12,660 nt of DNA from positions 1-12,660 of the forward strand of contig RFJH01000306.1 in assembly GCA_003694975.1 (NCBI GenBank), written 5' to 3'. A model generated the notes under the pieces. It searched no databases and was not told the DNA's origin. It worked only from the letters and a program-made list of their open reading frames with translations. This stretch comes from Anaerolineae bacterium. Its GTDB lineage: Bacteria; Chloroflexota; Anaerolineae; Anaerolineales; Villigracilaceae. Shown in pieces: positions 5,930-12,660 of this stretch (positions within the stretch are counted from its first letter, which is position 1; every line of letters begins with the position of its first letter). The position numbers and the translations under genes are program-made.

Positions 5930-8900
5930 ATGCTGCGCGTCCAATTGTTTGGTACCCCAACCGTCAGCGATGACGACCGCCCGTTGCGCGTGCGAAGACG
6001 ATTGCCGCGTCTTCTGCTCTTCTATCTCGCTGCAGGCGGAGCGGCGGTGGGACGTGACCAGATTGCAACCCTTTTCTGGCCTCACATTCCGAACGCATCC
6101 GCCCGCCGACGCCTGCGCGAAACCCTGAGCCAGTTACGCACGGCGCTCCCCGACCCAGGCGTAATCCTCACCCCCGAAGAGAGCATCGCCCTCGATCTCC
6201 ACCGCGTGGACGTGGACGTGCTGACTTTTCGCAGCCTGCTCCACAAGGCCGGACGCGCCCCCTGGCTCGTCCCTGACGATTCTCCCCTCCCTCCCGACCT
6301 GCATCAGACACTCGTCCAGGCCGCCTCCCTCTGGCGCGGACCGCGCCTGCTGGACGGCGTAGACCTCTCCCTCTCCGCCGAACTGGAAGACTGGCACCGC
6401 CACCTGGAAAACAGCCTGCAACTGGAATTCCTCCCCGTCTTGAAGCGCCTTGCCAGGCATGAGACCGTTGTCGGCAATCCGGTACAGGCCGTCCAATGGC
6501 TATCCCAGGCGCTGGAGATCGACGAGTTCAACGAAGAACTCCACCTCGCGCTCCTGACCGCTCTGCTCGAACTCGGCTGGCGAGACGAGGCCCGTCAGCA
6601 CTATCGAAAACTGGAAACGCTCCTGCAACGTGAACTGGGGACTTCCCCCTCTGCGCAGATCCAGGCCCTCAGGCCGCGCATCTTCGACCGGGATGGCGAA
6701 TTCACCTTACCGGTCGAAATCACCTGGCCGACACACACCAGCCTCCGCGTGCCGTTCATCGGGCGCGACGACATCCTGAAAAAGATGCAGCAAGCTTACA
6801 ACAACGGCGAAAGCCTGCTCCTGGTCGGGGAAGCGGGTGTCGGTAAAACGCGCCTCGTGCAGGAATTTTACCGCCGTCTGCGCCCCACCCCTCGCCTGCT
6901 GATTGCCTCTTGCACCCCTCAGGAAAAGAACCTGCCTTATCAACCCTGGATTGAAATGCTGCGGCACGGTGTGTATGGCGACGAATGGCGTGAACTGCCT
7001 GAGATCTGGCTGGGGTATCTTTCTTTGCTTCTGCCCGAATTGATAGCCGACTACGGGAAACGCGTGGAGCGTCCGGTCTGGCAGCCGGGGCAATCGCGCG
7101 GGGCGTTGTTCGAGGCCGTTCGTCAAGTCCTGAGCCACCTTACCGAAAACCGTCCCCTGCTTGTCTTCCTCGACGACGCACACTGGGCTGACGAATCGAC
7201 CCTGGCCATCGCCGCCTACCTGCTGAACGAGGGGTTGTTCTCTGGGGGAAGAGGAATGCTCATTCTGGCCGCCCGCGCCGAAGAGAGCAACCCACAACTG
7301 GAACGCCTTGCGGTAGATGTCTCTTTGAAGCGTCTGAGCCGCCTCGAGGTCCGCCGTCTCAATCAGGACGAGATCGCCGAATTGACCTACCACGTCTTCG
7401 GCAAAATGCCATCCCCGACTTTCCTTGAACGTGTGACGCGAGATACGGGTGGTAACCCTCTCTTCCTGTTGGAAATGCTACGCGCCCTGCTCGCCACCCA
7501 ATCACGCTTCCCGTTCCGCGAAAGCGAGGGGTTTCTGCCTCTCCCCAAAAGCGTGCAGGACCTGATTCGAGAGCGCCTGCAACGCCTATCGGCACTGGCC
7601 AGGGAAGTGGTCACCGCGGCCGCGGTGCTCGGCAGCCGCTTTGACGTGCGTATTCTGGAGGCCGTATGCCCTTTTCCTCCCGCAGAGACGGCCAGGGCGC
7701 TGGAAGAACTTGAAGACGATCAGTTGATCCGTCTCGCAGCCGATGGGAAACCCGGTCCGCAATACACCTTTGTCCATGAAAAGATTCGTGAGGCCATCCT
7801 CAACGATTTGAGTGCGGCGCGCAAACGCCTGTATCATCACAAGTGCGCGCGGGCGCTGGAGAAACGGCTGGGGGGCCACGGCGGACCGCGCGCCGCCGTC
7901 GTAGCCGAGCACTACGAAAGTGCAGGTGATCCTGAAAACGCTTTCCTCTGGTGGTCCAGGGCTGCCGAGCACGCCTATCGCCTCTCCTCTCTGGAAGATG
8001 CTACGGCCGCGTTCAGGCGTGCCGAACAACTCATTCCCCATTGCGATAACCTCGATGAGGAGGCAATCTACCACCTCTATCAGGTCTGGAACGATATGGC
8101 GTTCGAGACCAGCGATACCGACACTTTGTGGCGCATCAACCGGGACCTTCTGCACCTCGGCGAGGAACGCAACAGTCCCTTGCTCATTGGCTCTGCCCTG
8201 GACGGCTTGAGCGATGCCTGCCTGAGCGAAAATAAGTTCCAAGAAGGTCTGGAATATACCCGGCGTGCTGAAGGCTTGCTGGCCAGGAGTGGCAACCTCT
8301 TCGAGTACATGGAAATCTTGAGTCATCGCGGCGTGTTTGAATACATGCTGGGATACTTGAAAGAAGCGATCACCTCCTTCCACGCCGCTCTGGCACTCTG
8401 CGAAAACATCGAAGAGCCTCTCCCGCCGCTGGTGTTACGCGCGCGCGGCAATGCACATTACCAGTTGGGCCTCACCCACACGCTGACCGGATGGCCTCAG
8501 ATCGGATGGAACCACGCCGAGCGTTCCTTGCAGGATTACATCCTTTGTAACAATCCTTATGGCCAGGCTATGGCATATAGCGTCCTCTCGTTGGCCGGAT
8601 ATTTCCTCGGCGACTATACACGAGCCTGCCATGAGAATCAAAAAGGGATGGAACTGGCCGAGCGCATCGGAGGGTGGCGCGTGCTGGGGCACTTGAGCGC
8701 CTATCGCTCACTGAACGAACTCGCCCTGGGACATCTGGGGCTGGCATGGCGGTATGCACAAAAAGCCCTCACCATCAGCGAACGACACGGCCACTACGAG
8801 ACGACCTCCATAGCCTATCGCGTCCTCGGCGATATCCACTACTACTTGCAAGACCCCGCCAAAGCCGAGGAGTTCTACCGAAAGGGCATCGAGGCTGCCA

Positions 8901-9457
8901 GAGGACACTTCGCCGCTCTGGATAGCCTGGCGCGCCTCGGCAACGTCCTGATGCGTAGGGGCCAGCAGATGGGGAAGACTCACCTGTCCCAGGCCATTGC
9001 CCAGGCCGAAGAACGTGACCTCGCCAGTATCAGCCTCCCGGCGCGCGTTCACCACATCTTCCAAAAAGCCCATGTCGAACCGGGGGAAGAGACACATCGG
9101 GAAATCGAGTCCCTGCTTCAGGAAACAGAACAACGCGCCCTGAAGGTCTATCATCTGACGCTGGAGTACCTTCGGGCACGCCTTGCTCTCAGAGAAGGCA
9201 AGGAGAATCCAGAAACTATCCTTTACCACCTCGAGGACCTGGCCGCCGATGTTCAACGCACCGAAAACCCCTGGTTGGGCATCCAGATTCGCATCCTGCA
9301 GGCCGAGGTGCTGCATCGTCTTGCTGTCTCCGATCTGGGCGTTCGTCAAATCCTCCACACCCTGCTTGATAAACTGGAAGACTCGATCGGCGATGCGCCT
9401 CTGTGGGAAGCGTGGACGAAATACCGTCAGGCGATTTCCTCACTGCAGGCGCTTTGA
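5930..9457 (+). CDS. BTAD / AAA ATPase / TPR transcriptional regulator
   Basis: This large 1175-residue protein has the layout of SARP-like activators with an added STAND-type ATPase. Residues 1-95 form a winged-helix DNA-binding region (LRVQLFGTPTV start, then RRRLPRLLLFYLA). Residues about 100-255 are a bacterial transcriptional activation (BTAD) helical domain ending near QRELGTSPSAQ. An ATPase module follows from about 274 (PFIGRDD), with Walker A GEAGVGKT at 300-307 and Walker B LDDAHW at 414-419. From about 650 to the end the sequence is built of helix pairs typical of TPR repeats. Such proteins are thought to sense a signal through the TPR part and switch DNA binding with ATP state. 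The target genes are unknown. It starts 31 bp after recN without a visible Shine-Dalgarno or terminator in between, so read-through from the nadK-recN cluster is likely. Confidence 0.88.
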   Translation: MLRVQLFGTPTVSDDDRPLRVRRRLPRLLLFYLAAGGAAVGRDQIATLFWPHIPNASARRRLRETLSQLRTALPDPGVILTPEESIALDLHRVDVDVLTFRSLLHKAGRAPWLVPDDSPLPPDLHQTLVQAASLWRGPRLLDGVDLSLSAELEDWHRHLENSLQLEFLPVLKRLARHETVVGNPVQAVQWLSQALEIDEFNEELHLALLTALLELGWRDEARQHYRKLETLLQRELGTSPSAQIQALRPRIFDRDGEFTLPVEITWPTHTSLRVPFIGRDDILKKMQQAYNNGESLLLVGEAGVGKTRLVQEFYRRLRPTPRLLIASCTPQEKNLPYQPWIEMLRHGVYGDEWRELPEIWLGYLSLLLPELIADYGKRVERPVWQPGQSRGALFEAVRQVLSHLTENRPLLVFLDDAHWADESTLAIAAYLLNEGLFSGGRGMLILAARAEESNPQLERLAVDVSLKRLSRLEVRRLNQDEIAELTYHVFGKMPSPTFLERVTRDTGGNPLFLLEMLRALLATQSRFPFRESEGFLPLPKSVQDLIRERLQRLSALAREVVTAAAVLGSRFDVRILEAVCPFPPAETARALEELEDDQLIRLAADGKPGPQYTFVHEKIREAILNDLSAARKRLYHHKCARALEKRLGGHGGPRAAVVAEHYESAGDPENAFLWWSRAAEHAYRLSSLEDATAAFRRAEQLIPHCDNLDEEAIYHLYQVWNDMAFETSDTDTLWRINRDLLHLGEERNSPLLIGSALDGLSDACLSENKFQEGLEYTRRAEGLLARSGNLFEYMEILSHRGVFEYMLGYLKEAITSFHAALALCENIEEPLPPLVLRARGNAHYQLGLTHTLTGWPQIGWNHAERSLQDYILCNNPYGQAMAYSVLSLAGYFLGDYTRACHENQKGMELAERIGGWRVLGHLSAYRSLNELALGHLGLAWRYAQKALTISERHGHYETTSIAYRVLGDIHYYLQDPAKAEEFYRKGIEAARGHFAALDSLARLGNVLMRRGQQMGKTHLSQAIAQAEERDLASISLPARVHHIFQKAHVEPGEETHREIESLLQETEQRALKVYHLTLEYLRARLALREGKENPETILYHLEDLAADVQRTENPWLGIQIRILQAEVLHRLAVSDLGVRQILHTLLDKLEDSIGDAPLWEAWTKYRQAISSLQAL

Positions 9458-9513
9458 GATGTCCACGTTATGACAACGCCTTTTATGCATAATGAAAACG
9501 TCCCAGATACCGG

Positions 9514-9540
9514 ACGTGGTCAACGGTAGGGGAACCACGT
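9514..9540 (+). other. stem-loop upstream of the terminator
   Basis: ACGTGGT (9514-9520) and ACCACGT (9534-9540) form a 7-bp perfect stem closing a 13-nt loop that includes AGGGG. A smaller alternative stem pairs CGTCC (9499-9503) with GGACG (9512-9516), and the two stems are mutually exclusive. This looks like structured RNA in the 3' untranslated region of the BTAD gene or a short independent RNA. I did not recognise it as a known riboswitch class. Confidence 0.45.
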
Positions 9541-9543
9541 AGC

Positions 9544-9590
9544 CCAAAGGTTGGTAGTGGGGGAGAGCACTACCGGCCTTTGGTGCTTTT
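9544..9590 (+). terminator. strong intrinsic terminator after the BTAD regulator
   Basis: A 16-bp stem pairs 9544-9559 with 9568-9583 (outer CCAAAGG/CCTTTGG, inner GGTAGTG/CACTACC, joined by two G-U pairs). It closes an 8-nt purine loop and is followed by TGCTTTT and, a little further, a second T run (9597-9601). It should end transcription coming from recN and the BTAD gene. Confidence 0.85.
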
Positions 9591-9625
9591 AACCCCTTTT
9601 TAGCAAAAACTTACTGAAATCTACA

Positions 9626-9654
9626 TTGACGCCTCGCCGCTCCTTCGCTACAGT
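9626..9654 (+). promoter_or_regulatory. candidate promoter P1 of the HTH operon
   Basis: TTGACG (9626-9631), a spacer of exactly 17 bp and TACAGT (9649-9654) make a good sigma70-type match. Transcription would begin near 9661 and leave a leader of about 80 nt before the ATG at 9742. Confidence 0.6.
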
Positions 9655-9694
9655 AGGGCCCAGGATTGGGTCGGATGTCCGTCTTCGCGGCGGC

Positions 9695-9723
9695 GGTTGT
9701 TGACGCGCGGAATGCGATACAAT
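9695..9723 (+). promoter_or_regulatory. candidate promoter P2 of the HTH operon
   Basis: TACAAT at 9718-9723 is a good -10 box. The -35 is uncertain: GGTTGT at 9695-9700 gives a 17-bp spacer, while TTGTTG at 9697-9702 gives 15 bp. A start near 9730 would put the Shine-Dalgarno at the very 5' end of the transcript. Confidence 0.4.
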
Positions 9724-9730
9724 CCCGCTC

Positions 9731-9735
9731 AGGAG
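9731..9735 (+). promoter_or_regulatory. Shine-Dalgarno of the HTH protein
   Basis: AGGAG lies 6 nt before the ATG at 9742. It decides that start over a TTG at 9697 that would add 15 residues without a ribosome binding site. Confidence 0.75.
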
Positions 9736-9741
9736 TCGATC

Positions 9742-10374
9742 ATGGATGAGAAAACCGATGAATGGCTTACTCTGAGCGAGGCGGCAAAGATGCTTGGGGT
9801 GCACCCCAGCACTGTGCGCGTTTGGTCAAACAAAGGCTTGTTGCCTGTCCATCGGACTCAAGGTGGTCACCGTCGCTTCCGCCGCGGCGAGGTGGAGTTA
9901 TGGGCCCAGACCACACGTCAATCCGCCTCTCTTGAACCGCAAGATATCGTCCAGACGGCGTTGAGACGTATCCGCATCCAGATCGCGGAAGGTCACCTGG
10001 AAGCCGAAGCCTGGTACCAAAGCCTGGACGAGCAGGCACGCGCGCAATACCGTCGCAGCGCCGGCAGACTGTTCCAGGGGTTGATGGCCTACCTCAGCCT
10101 GGACGGTGAGGAGGCCATGACCGAGGCCACCGCCCTGGGGTACGAATACGCTTCGCACGCCCGCCGATACGGGTTGAGTTACGTGGATGCCGCACGAGCG
10201 TTCCTCTTTTTCCGGAATATCCTGGTTGAGGCCATTGTGAAAGCCTACCGTGAAGCAAACGTCTCATCCGGGAAAGCCTGGGAGGAGATGCTGCACAAGA
10301 TTCACGATTTCACCGACCGCATCCTGCTTTCCTTGTTAGAAACATATCACCTTTTGGAGGATGCCAATCAATGA
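9742..10374 (+). CDS. MerR-type HTH regulator with helical C-terminal domain
   Basis: The 210-residue protein starts with a MerR/excisionase-like winged helix-turn-helix at residues 9-54. It reads LTLSEAAKMLGVHPSTVRVW, then NKGLLPVHRTQGGHRRFRRGEVELW, and the GGHRRF(R) wing is characteristic. The remaining 150 residues are predicted all-helical. Parts such as ALGYEYASHARRYGLSY and AFLFFRNILVEAIVKAYREA recall the four-helix RsbRD N-terminal type sensor domains, but this is only a resemblance. The protein probably binds DNA as a dimer and responds to an unknown signal. Its TGA overlaps the ATG of the next small gene, so translation is coupled. It may regulate its own operon, with one or two promoters and an 80-nt leader upstream. 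Confidence 0.82.
   Translation: MDEKTDEWLTLSEAAKMLGVHPSTVRVWSNKGLLPVHRTQGGHRRFRRGEVELWAQTTRQSASLEPQDIVQTALRRIRIQIAEGHLEAEAWYQSLDEQARAQYRRSAGRLFQGLMAYLSLDGEEAMTEATALGYEYASHARRYGLSYVDAARAFLFFRNILVEAIVKAYREANVSSGKAWEEMLHKIHDFTDRILLSLLETYHLLEDANQ
10356..10360 (+). promoter_or_regulatory. Shine-Dalgarno of the 52-residue membrane peptide
   Basis: GGAGG lies inside the end of the HTH gene, 10 nt before the ATG at 10371. The spacing is a little long but supports active translation of the short ORF. Confidence 0.55.
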
Positions 10375-10529
10375 AAACCCCTTCTTCCGGCAAAGGCACA
10401 CCGCGCCGCTACCCTTCCCTGTACGAAAAGACAATCCCCGTCGCCCTGGGAATCATTGCCCTGATCATCGTCTTTCTGGCCGTGGTCAGTATTGCCGTTG
10501 CCCTGGGATGGTTTCCCGGTGCGTATTAA
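10371..10529 (+). CDS. 52-residue single-span membrane protein
   Basis: This short ORF has a basic, polar N-terminus (about residues 1-20, with KGTPRRYPS). One hydrophobic helix follows (about 22-46, PVALGIIALIIVFLAVVSIA and onward) and then a short tail, WFPGAY. Its ATG overlaps the TGA of the HTH gene (ATGA), a GGAGG lies upstream, and the next gene begins 18 bp after its stop, so it sits well inside an operon. The positive N-terminus predicts N-in topology. I do not recognise a family. It may be a small partner of the seven-helix protein next to it, but there is no direct evidence for this. Confidence 0.7.
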   Translation: MKTPSSGKGTPRRYPSLYEKTIPVALGIIALIIVFLAVVSIAVALGWFPGAY

Positions 10530-10536
10530 CCCCTTC

Positions 10537-10542
10537 AGGAGG
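10537..10542 (+). promoter_or_regulatory. Shine-Dalgarno of the seven-helix protein
   Basis: AGGAGG, a full match to the anti-16S core, lies 5 nt before the ATG at 10548. It is the strongest ribosome binding site in the window. Confidence 0.8.
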
Positions 10543-10547
10543 TCTTC

Positions 10548-11258
10548 ATGTTCAACACCCTGCTTCCCCTCTTATCGAGTATCACCAGTTTCGTCTTCGC
10601 TTTCTTTGTCCTGAAACGCTACGCAGCCCGCAAAGGCACCCATCTCCTTCTATGGGGAATCGGCACAATCTTCTATGGCATTGGTGGTTTCTGTGAGTTC
10701 TATTACGGCGCGTTTGGCTGGAATCCGCTTGTCTTCCGCCTGTGGTACCTTTTCGGGGCCGTCCTGGTTGCCGCCTGGTTGGGACAGGGGACAGTCTACC
10801 TGCTGGCGAAGCCCCGCTGGGCAAACGCACTGATGATCTTGCTGGGACTTGGTTCCCTCTATGCCCTCGTTAAAGTCTTCACCGCCGAACTCGATCCCAG
10901 CCTGATGACCACCGGCGTCCACACGGGGTCCGAACTGAGCGGTCACGCCATCGTGACCTCCGGGGTCCGCATCCTGACGCCCTTCTTCAATCTGTACGGC
11001 GTGATCACCCTGGTCGGTGGGGCAGCCTATTCCGCCTATATCTTCTGGCGCAAACGCATTTTGCTACACCGCACTCTGGGGAACATCATGATTGCCATCG
11101 GCGCCACGTTGCCGGCCTTTGGTGGCTTCTTCAGCCGCCTGGGAATCCCCGGCGCTTTGTATCTCGGCGAGTTCTTCGGTGTCATCCTGCTTTTCCTGGG
11201 CTTCCTGCGCGCGACCACGCCCATGGGTGAAACCCGAACCGCCGAAACAACGGCCTGA
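10548..11258 (+). CDS. seven-helix integral membrane protein of unknown function
   Basis: The 236-residue protein has seven hydrophobic stretches, near residues 4-24, 31-52, 62-84, 90-110, 138-165, 174-195 and 199-222. The fourth and fifth are separated by a polar loop of about 28 residues (AELDPSLMTTGVHTGSELSG). The C-terminus is short and polar. No catalytic motif, signal peptide or recognised domain is visible. It is the last gene of the operon that starts with the HTH protein and ends at the terminator at 11277-11316. The layout, a regulator followed by membrane components, suggests an envelope or signalling function, but I cannot name a substrate or a family. Confidence 0.8.
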   Translation: MFNTLLPLLSSITSFVFAFFVLKRYAARKGTHLLLWGIGTIFYGIGGFCEFYYGAFGWNPLVFRLWYLFGAVLVAAWLGQGTVYLLAKPRWANALMILLGLGSLYALVKVFTAELDPSLMTTGVHTGSELSGHAIVTSGVRILTPFFNLYGVITLVGGAAYSAYIFWRKRILLHRTLGNIMIAIGATLPAFGGFFSRLGIPGALYLGEFFGVILLFLGFLRATTPMGETRTAETTA

Positions 11259-11276
11259 TCCCACCCCACGAAGATG

Positions 11277-11316
11277 GCCTCCCGCAAGTGACGGCTTGCG
11301 GGAGGCTTGCTATTTT
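11277..11316 (+). terminator. intrinsic terminator after the seven-helix gene
   Basis: A perfect 12-bp stem, GCCTCCCGCAAG (11277-11288) with CTTGCGGGAGGC (11295-11306), closes the loop TGACGG and is followed by TTGCTATTTT. It ends the HTH operon and overlaps the -35 region of the next gene's promoter. Confidence 0.85.
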
Positions 11317-11326
11317 ACGATATAAT
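11296..11326 (+). promoter_or_regulatory. candidate promoter of the DUF6391-like gene
   Basis: TATAAT at 11321-11326 is a perfect -10 box. TTGCGG at 11296-11301, 19 bp upstream, is the best -35 and lies in the 3' arm of the terminator stem. Transcription would begin near 11333, leaving a leader of about 20 nt that contains the Shine-Dalgarno. Confidence 0.5.
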
Positions 11327-11354
11327 CCAGACAACCCAAGTGCGGAGTAGCCGA

Positions 11355-11858
11355 ATGCCCTTCCTCAACCTGCCTCTCATCCTGGAAACCCGTCGCAATC
11401 ACGCCCTCGAACATGCCACGCTGCACATCCTGGCAGAGAAATACCCCGGCCATCGTTTCGCCGGGCATTCCAATCCCACCGGTTTTTTCATCCTGGGCGA
11501 TGCGCCGACCGAGGACGTCCGCCGCGCCGTATCACAAGCGCTGACCCGCCTGCGCGCCGGAGAACGAGAACTGGCGGTACATCCGGGTTGTGGGACGAAC
11601 TTCCTCACCGTCGTGTTCCTCTCCACAACCCTGGCCTGGTCCCCCTTGAGTGGGGCACGGAACCTCCGCTCGCGTCTCTGGCGACTCCCGCTGGCCATCC
11701 TGATGGGGGTGATCGGCTTTCTCCTCGGCCAGGCGCTGGGTCCCGCCCTCCAGGCGCGCGTGACCACCGAAGCCGACCTGGGCAACCTGCGCGTCCTGGA
11801 TATACAACCCATACGCCGCGGACGCTTCGTCGCCCACCGCGTTGTGACGGGGACATAA
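11355..11858 (+). CDS. DUF6391-like protein with HxxEH motif
   Basis: The 167-residue protein appears to belong to the uncharacterised DUF6391-type family of cyanobacteria and Chloroflexota; I recognise the wording but have not confirmed it by search. The N-terminal segment at residues 13-26 reads RRNHALEHATLHIL. It contains His16-x-x-Glu19-His20, the inverted zinc motif layout known from M16 peptidases, and a further His24. A second conserved-looking site is VHPGCGTN (75-82). Two hydrophobic segments follow, about 82-96 and 108-130, so it is probably membrane-associated. GGAG (11344-11347), 7 nt before this ATG, decides the start; a longer frame from 11307 would run through the promoter. The product function is unknown. 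holA follows 10 bp later in the same direction. Confidence 0.78.
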   Translation: MPFLNLPLILETRRNHALEHATLHILAEKYPGHRFAGHSNPTGFFILGDAPTEDVRRAVSQALTRLRAGERELAVHPGCGTNFLTVVFLSTTLAWSPLSGARNLRSRLWRLPLAILMGVIGFLLGQALGPALQARVTTEADLGNLRVLDIQPIRRGRFVAHRVVTGT

Positions 11859-11868
11859 ATCACCGCCC

Positions 11869-12660
11869 ATGGCGACATCCCCTCCCATTCTCTTCCTCTA
11901 CGGCAACGACGACTTTGCCATCTCCCGTCGATTGAAAGAGATCCGGGCCGAACTGGACGATGAACCCAACGCGGACCTGAACGTGACGCGCCTCGACGGG
12001 CGCACCCTCTCTGCCGAGACACTCCAAACCGCTCTGCAGACAACGCCTTTCCTGGCTTCGCAAAGGCTGGTCTTGCTGGAGAACCCCTCCGCAGCCTGCA
12101 CCACCCCTCAGGCGCGCAAACGTTTCCTGGCCTCCCTGGAAAACATCCCCCCAACCTCCCGGCTCGTGATGTATGAATTCGTCGAAACGCGCACTTACCG
12201 CGATCCGCGCCGCGAGGCGCGAGAGGATGAGCGACATTGGCTGGTCAAATGGGGGAGAAAAAAAGATGGGGTTGGCCTGGAACGCTATCCTCTTCCCACC
12301 AGAGAGGAAATGTCGCACTGGATCATCCGGGAGACGAAACGCCAGGGCGGGGATATTGAGGAAAGCGCCGCTGGCTATCTGGCCGGGATGGTCGGTCAGA
12401 ACACACGTCAGGCCGCGCAAGAAATTGCCAAGTTGCTGGCCTACGTCAACTGGGAGCGAACGATCACCTTGCAGGACGTAGAGGCCGTCAGTGTGCTCAC
12501 CGCGCAAGAAAGCATTTTCGACCTCGTAGATGCCCTGGCGCTCGGCGATGGAAAAAAGGCGCAAACTACCCTTCACCGCCTGCTGGAAGAAGAAGACCCT
12601 TTCCGCATTTTCGGCATGATCGTGCGTCAGTTCCGGTTGCTGATCCTGGCACGCGAGGTC
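11869..12660 (+). CDS. holA: DNA polymerase III subunit delta (partial, right edge)
   Basis: The open frame begins at ATG 11869 and runs off the window after 264 residues without a stop. It encodes the clamp-loader delta subunit, which opens the beta sliding clamp. The N-terminus (ILFLYGNDDFAISRRLKEI) has the degenerate AAA+ start typical of HolA, with the glycine loop lacking a functional Walker A. The middle contains LASQRLVLLEN and later GGDIEESAAGYLAGMVGQN, followed by the lid segment. The strongest signature is AQESIFDLVDALALGDGKKA at about 212-231, then EEEDPFRIFGMIVRQFRLLI. Bacterial delta is usually about 330-350 residues, so roughly 70-85 residues are missing. No Shine-Dalgarno is seen; it is probably transcribed with the DUF6391-like gene. 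Confidence 0.92.
   Translation, partial: MATSPPILFLYGNDDFAISRRLKEIRAELDDEPNADLNVTRLDGRTLSAETLQTALQTTPFLASQRLVLLENPSAACTTPQARKRFLASLENIPPTSRLVMYEFVETRTYRDPRREAREDERHWLVKWGRKKDGVGLERYPLPTREEMSHWIIRETKRQGGDIEESAAGYLAGMVGQNTRQAAQEIAKLLAYVNWERTITLQDVEAVSVLTAQESIFDLVDALALGDGKKAQTTLHRLLEEEDPFRIFGMIVRQFRLLILAREV

Larger units (their letters stand above)
9458..9741. other. intergenic region with hairpins, terminator and promoters
   Basis: This 284-bp gap has no supported coding sequence. From left to right it holds an AT-rich stretch with CATAAT at 9488-9493 (a weak -10 candidate without a good -35), the hairpin at 9514-9540, the terminator at 9544-9590 and two candidate promoters for the HTH gene. 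The part 9655-9694 holds short G/C-rich complementary pieces, such as CCCA/TGGG around 9660, of uncertain meaning. Confidence 0.6.

Noticed and set aside
7586..8383. 265-codon minus-strand ORF inside the BTAD regulator
   Set aside because: Antisense shadow of a TPR-rich coding region in high-G+C DNA, with no recognisable domain and no promoter or ribosome binding site.
9499..9545. Known riboswitch (ZTP, guanidine, fluoride, c-di-GMP or cobalamin type)
   Set aside because: I compared the conserved core sequences I remember for these classes and none fits. The region also lies after a gene and ahead of a terminator, not directly in front of a start codon.
11399..12154. 251-codon minus-strand ORF, and a further minus-strand ORF at 11860-12576
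   Set aside because: Both are antisense to the DUF6391-like gene and holA, which have family signatures. The antisense translations are Arg/Gly/Pro-rich without motifs.

Overview
The window reads as a chromosomal housekeeping segment from a bacterium of moderately high G+C. It is most likely a member of the Chloroflexota, probably Anaerolineae-like. That placement is inferred from the mix of gene families (F420-type LLM oxidoreductase, membrane Cas4-like nuclease, B-box membrane protein between nadK and recN, BTAD/ATPase/TPR regulator, DUF6391-like protein) and was not tested by any search. No rRNA, tRNA, CRISPR array, transposase or phage gene was seen.

Layout. Positions 1-320 hold the C-terminal end of an ADP-forming acyl-CoA synthetase, convergent with a minus-strand pair: a hotdog thioesterase (1368-1796) followed by an LLM-class oxidoreductase (317-1324). 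Divergent from these, 1871-2737 carries a Cas4-like PD-(D/E)XK nuclease that appears split in two. The first ORF has the N-terminal cysteine, the motif-I histidine and a membrane helix. The second has another membrane helix, the nuclease core and three C-terminal cysteines. Both lie in the same frame, separated by one TGA and a spacer containing an 8-bp tandem repeat. A sister copy of that repeat lies between the oxidoreductase and thioesterase genes.

Positions 2761-5898 form a tight plus-strand cluster: nadK, a B-box zinc-finger membrane protein and recN. It is followed 31 bp later by a 1175-residue BTAD/AAA/TPR regulator (5930-9457). A strong intrinsic terminator and an upstream hairpin close this block (about 9499-9590).

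A second small operon (9742-11258) encodes a MerR-type HTH protein, a 52-residue single-span peptide whose start overlaps the preceding stop, and a seven-helix membrane protein. It has two candidate promoters upstream and a 12-bp-stem terminator downstream. The last block is a DUF6391-like protein (11355-11858) and holA, the DNA polymerase III delta subunit, which runs off the right edge.

Two styles of translation start coexist. Some genes have good Shine-Dalgarno sequences (oxidoreductase, HTH protein, seven-helix protein, DUF6391-like). Others have a -10 box only 6-9 nt from the ATG and look leaderless (thioesterase, nadK, perhaps the Cas4-like N half). The strongest candidate for something undescribed is the split membrane Cas4-like nuclease with the octamer repeat at its break. 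Next come the HTH/52-aa/7-TM operon and the hairpin region at 9499-9590.
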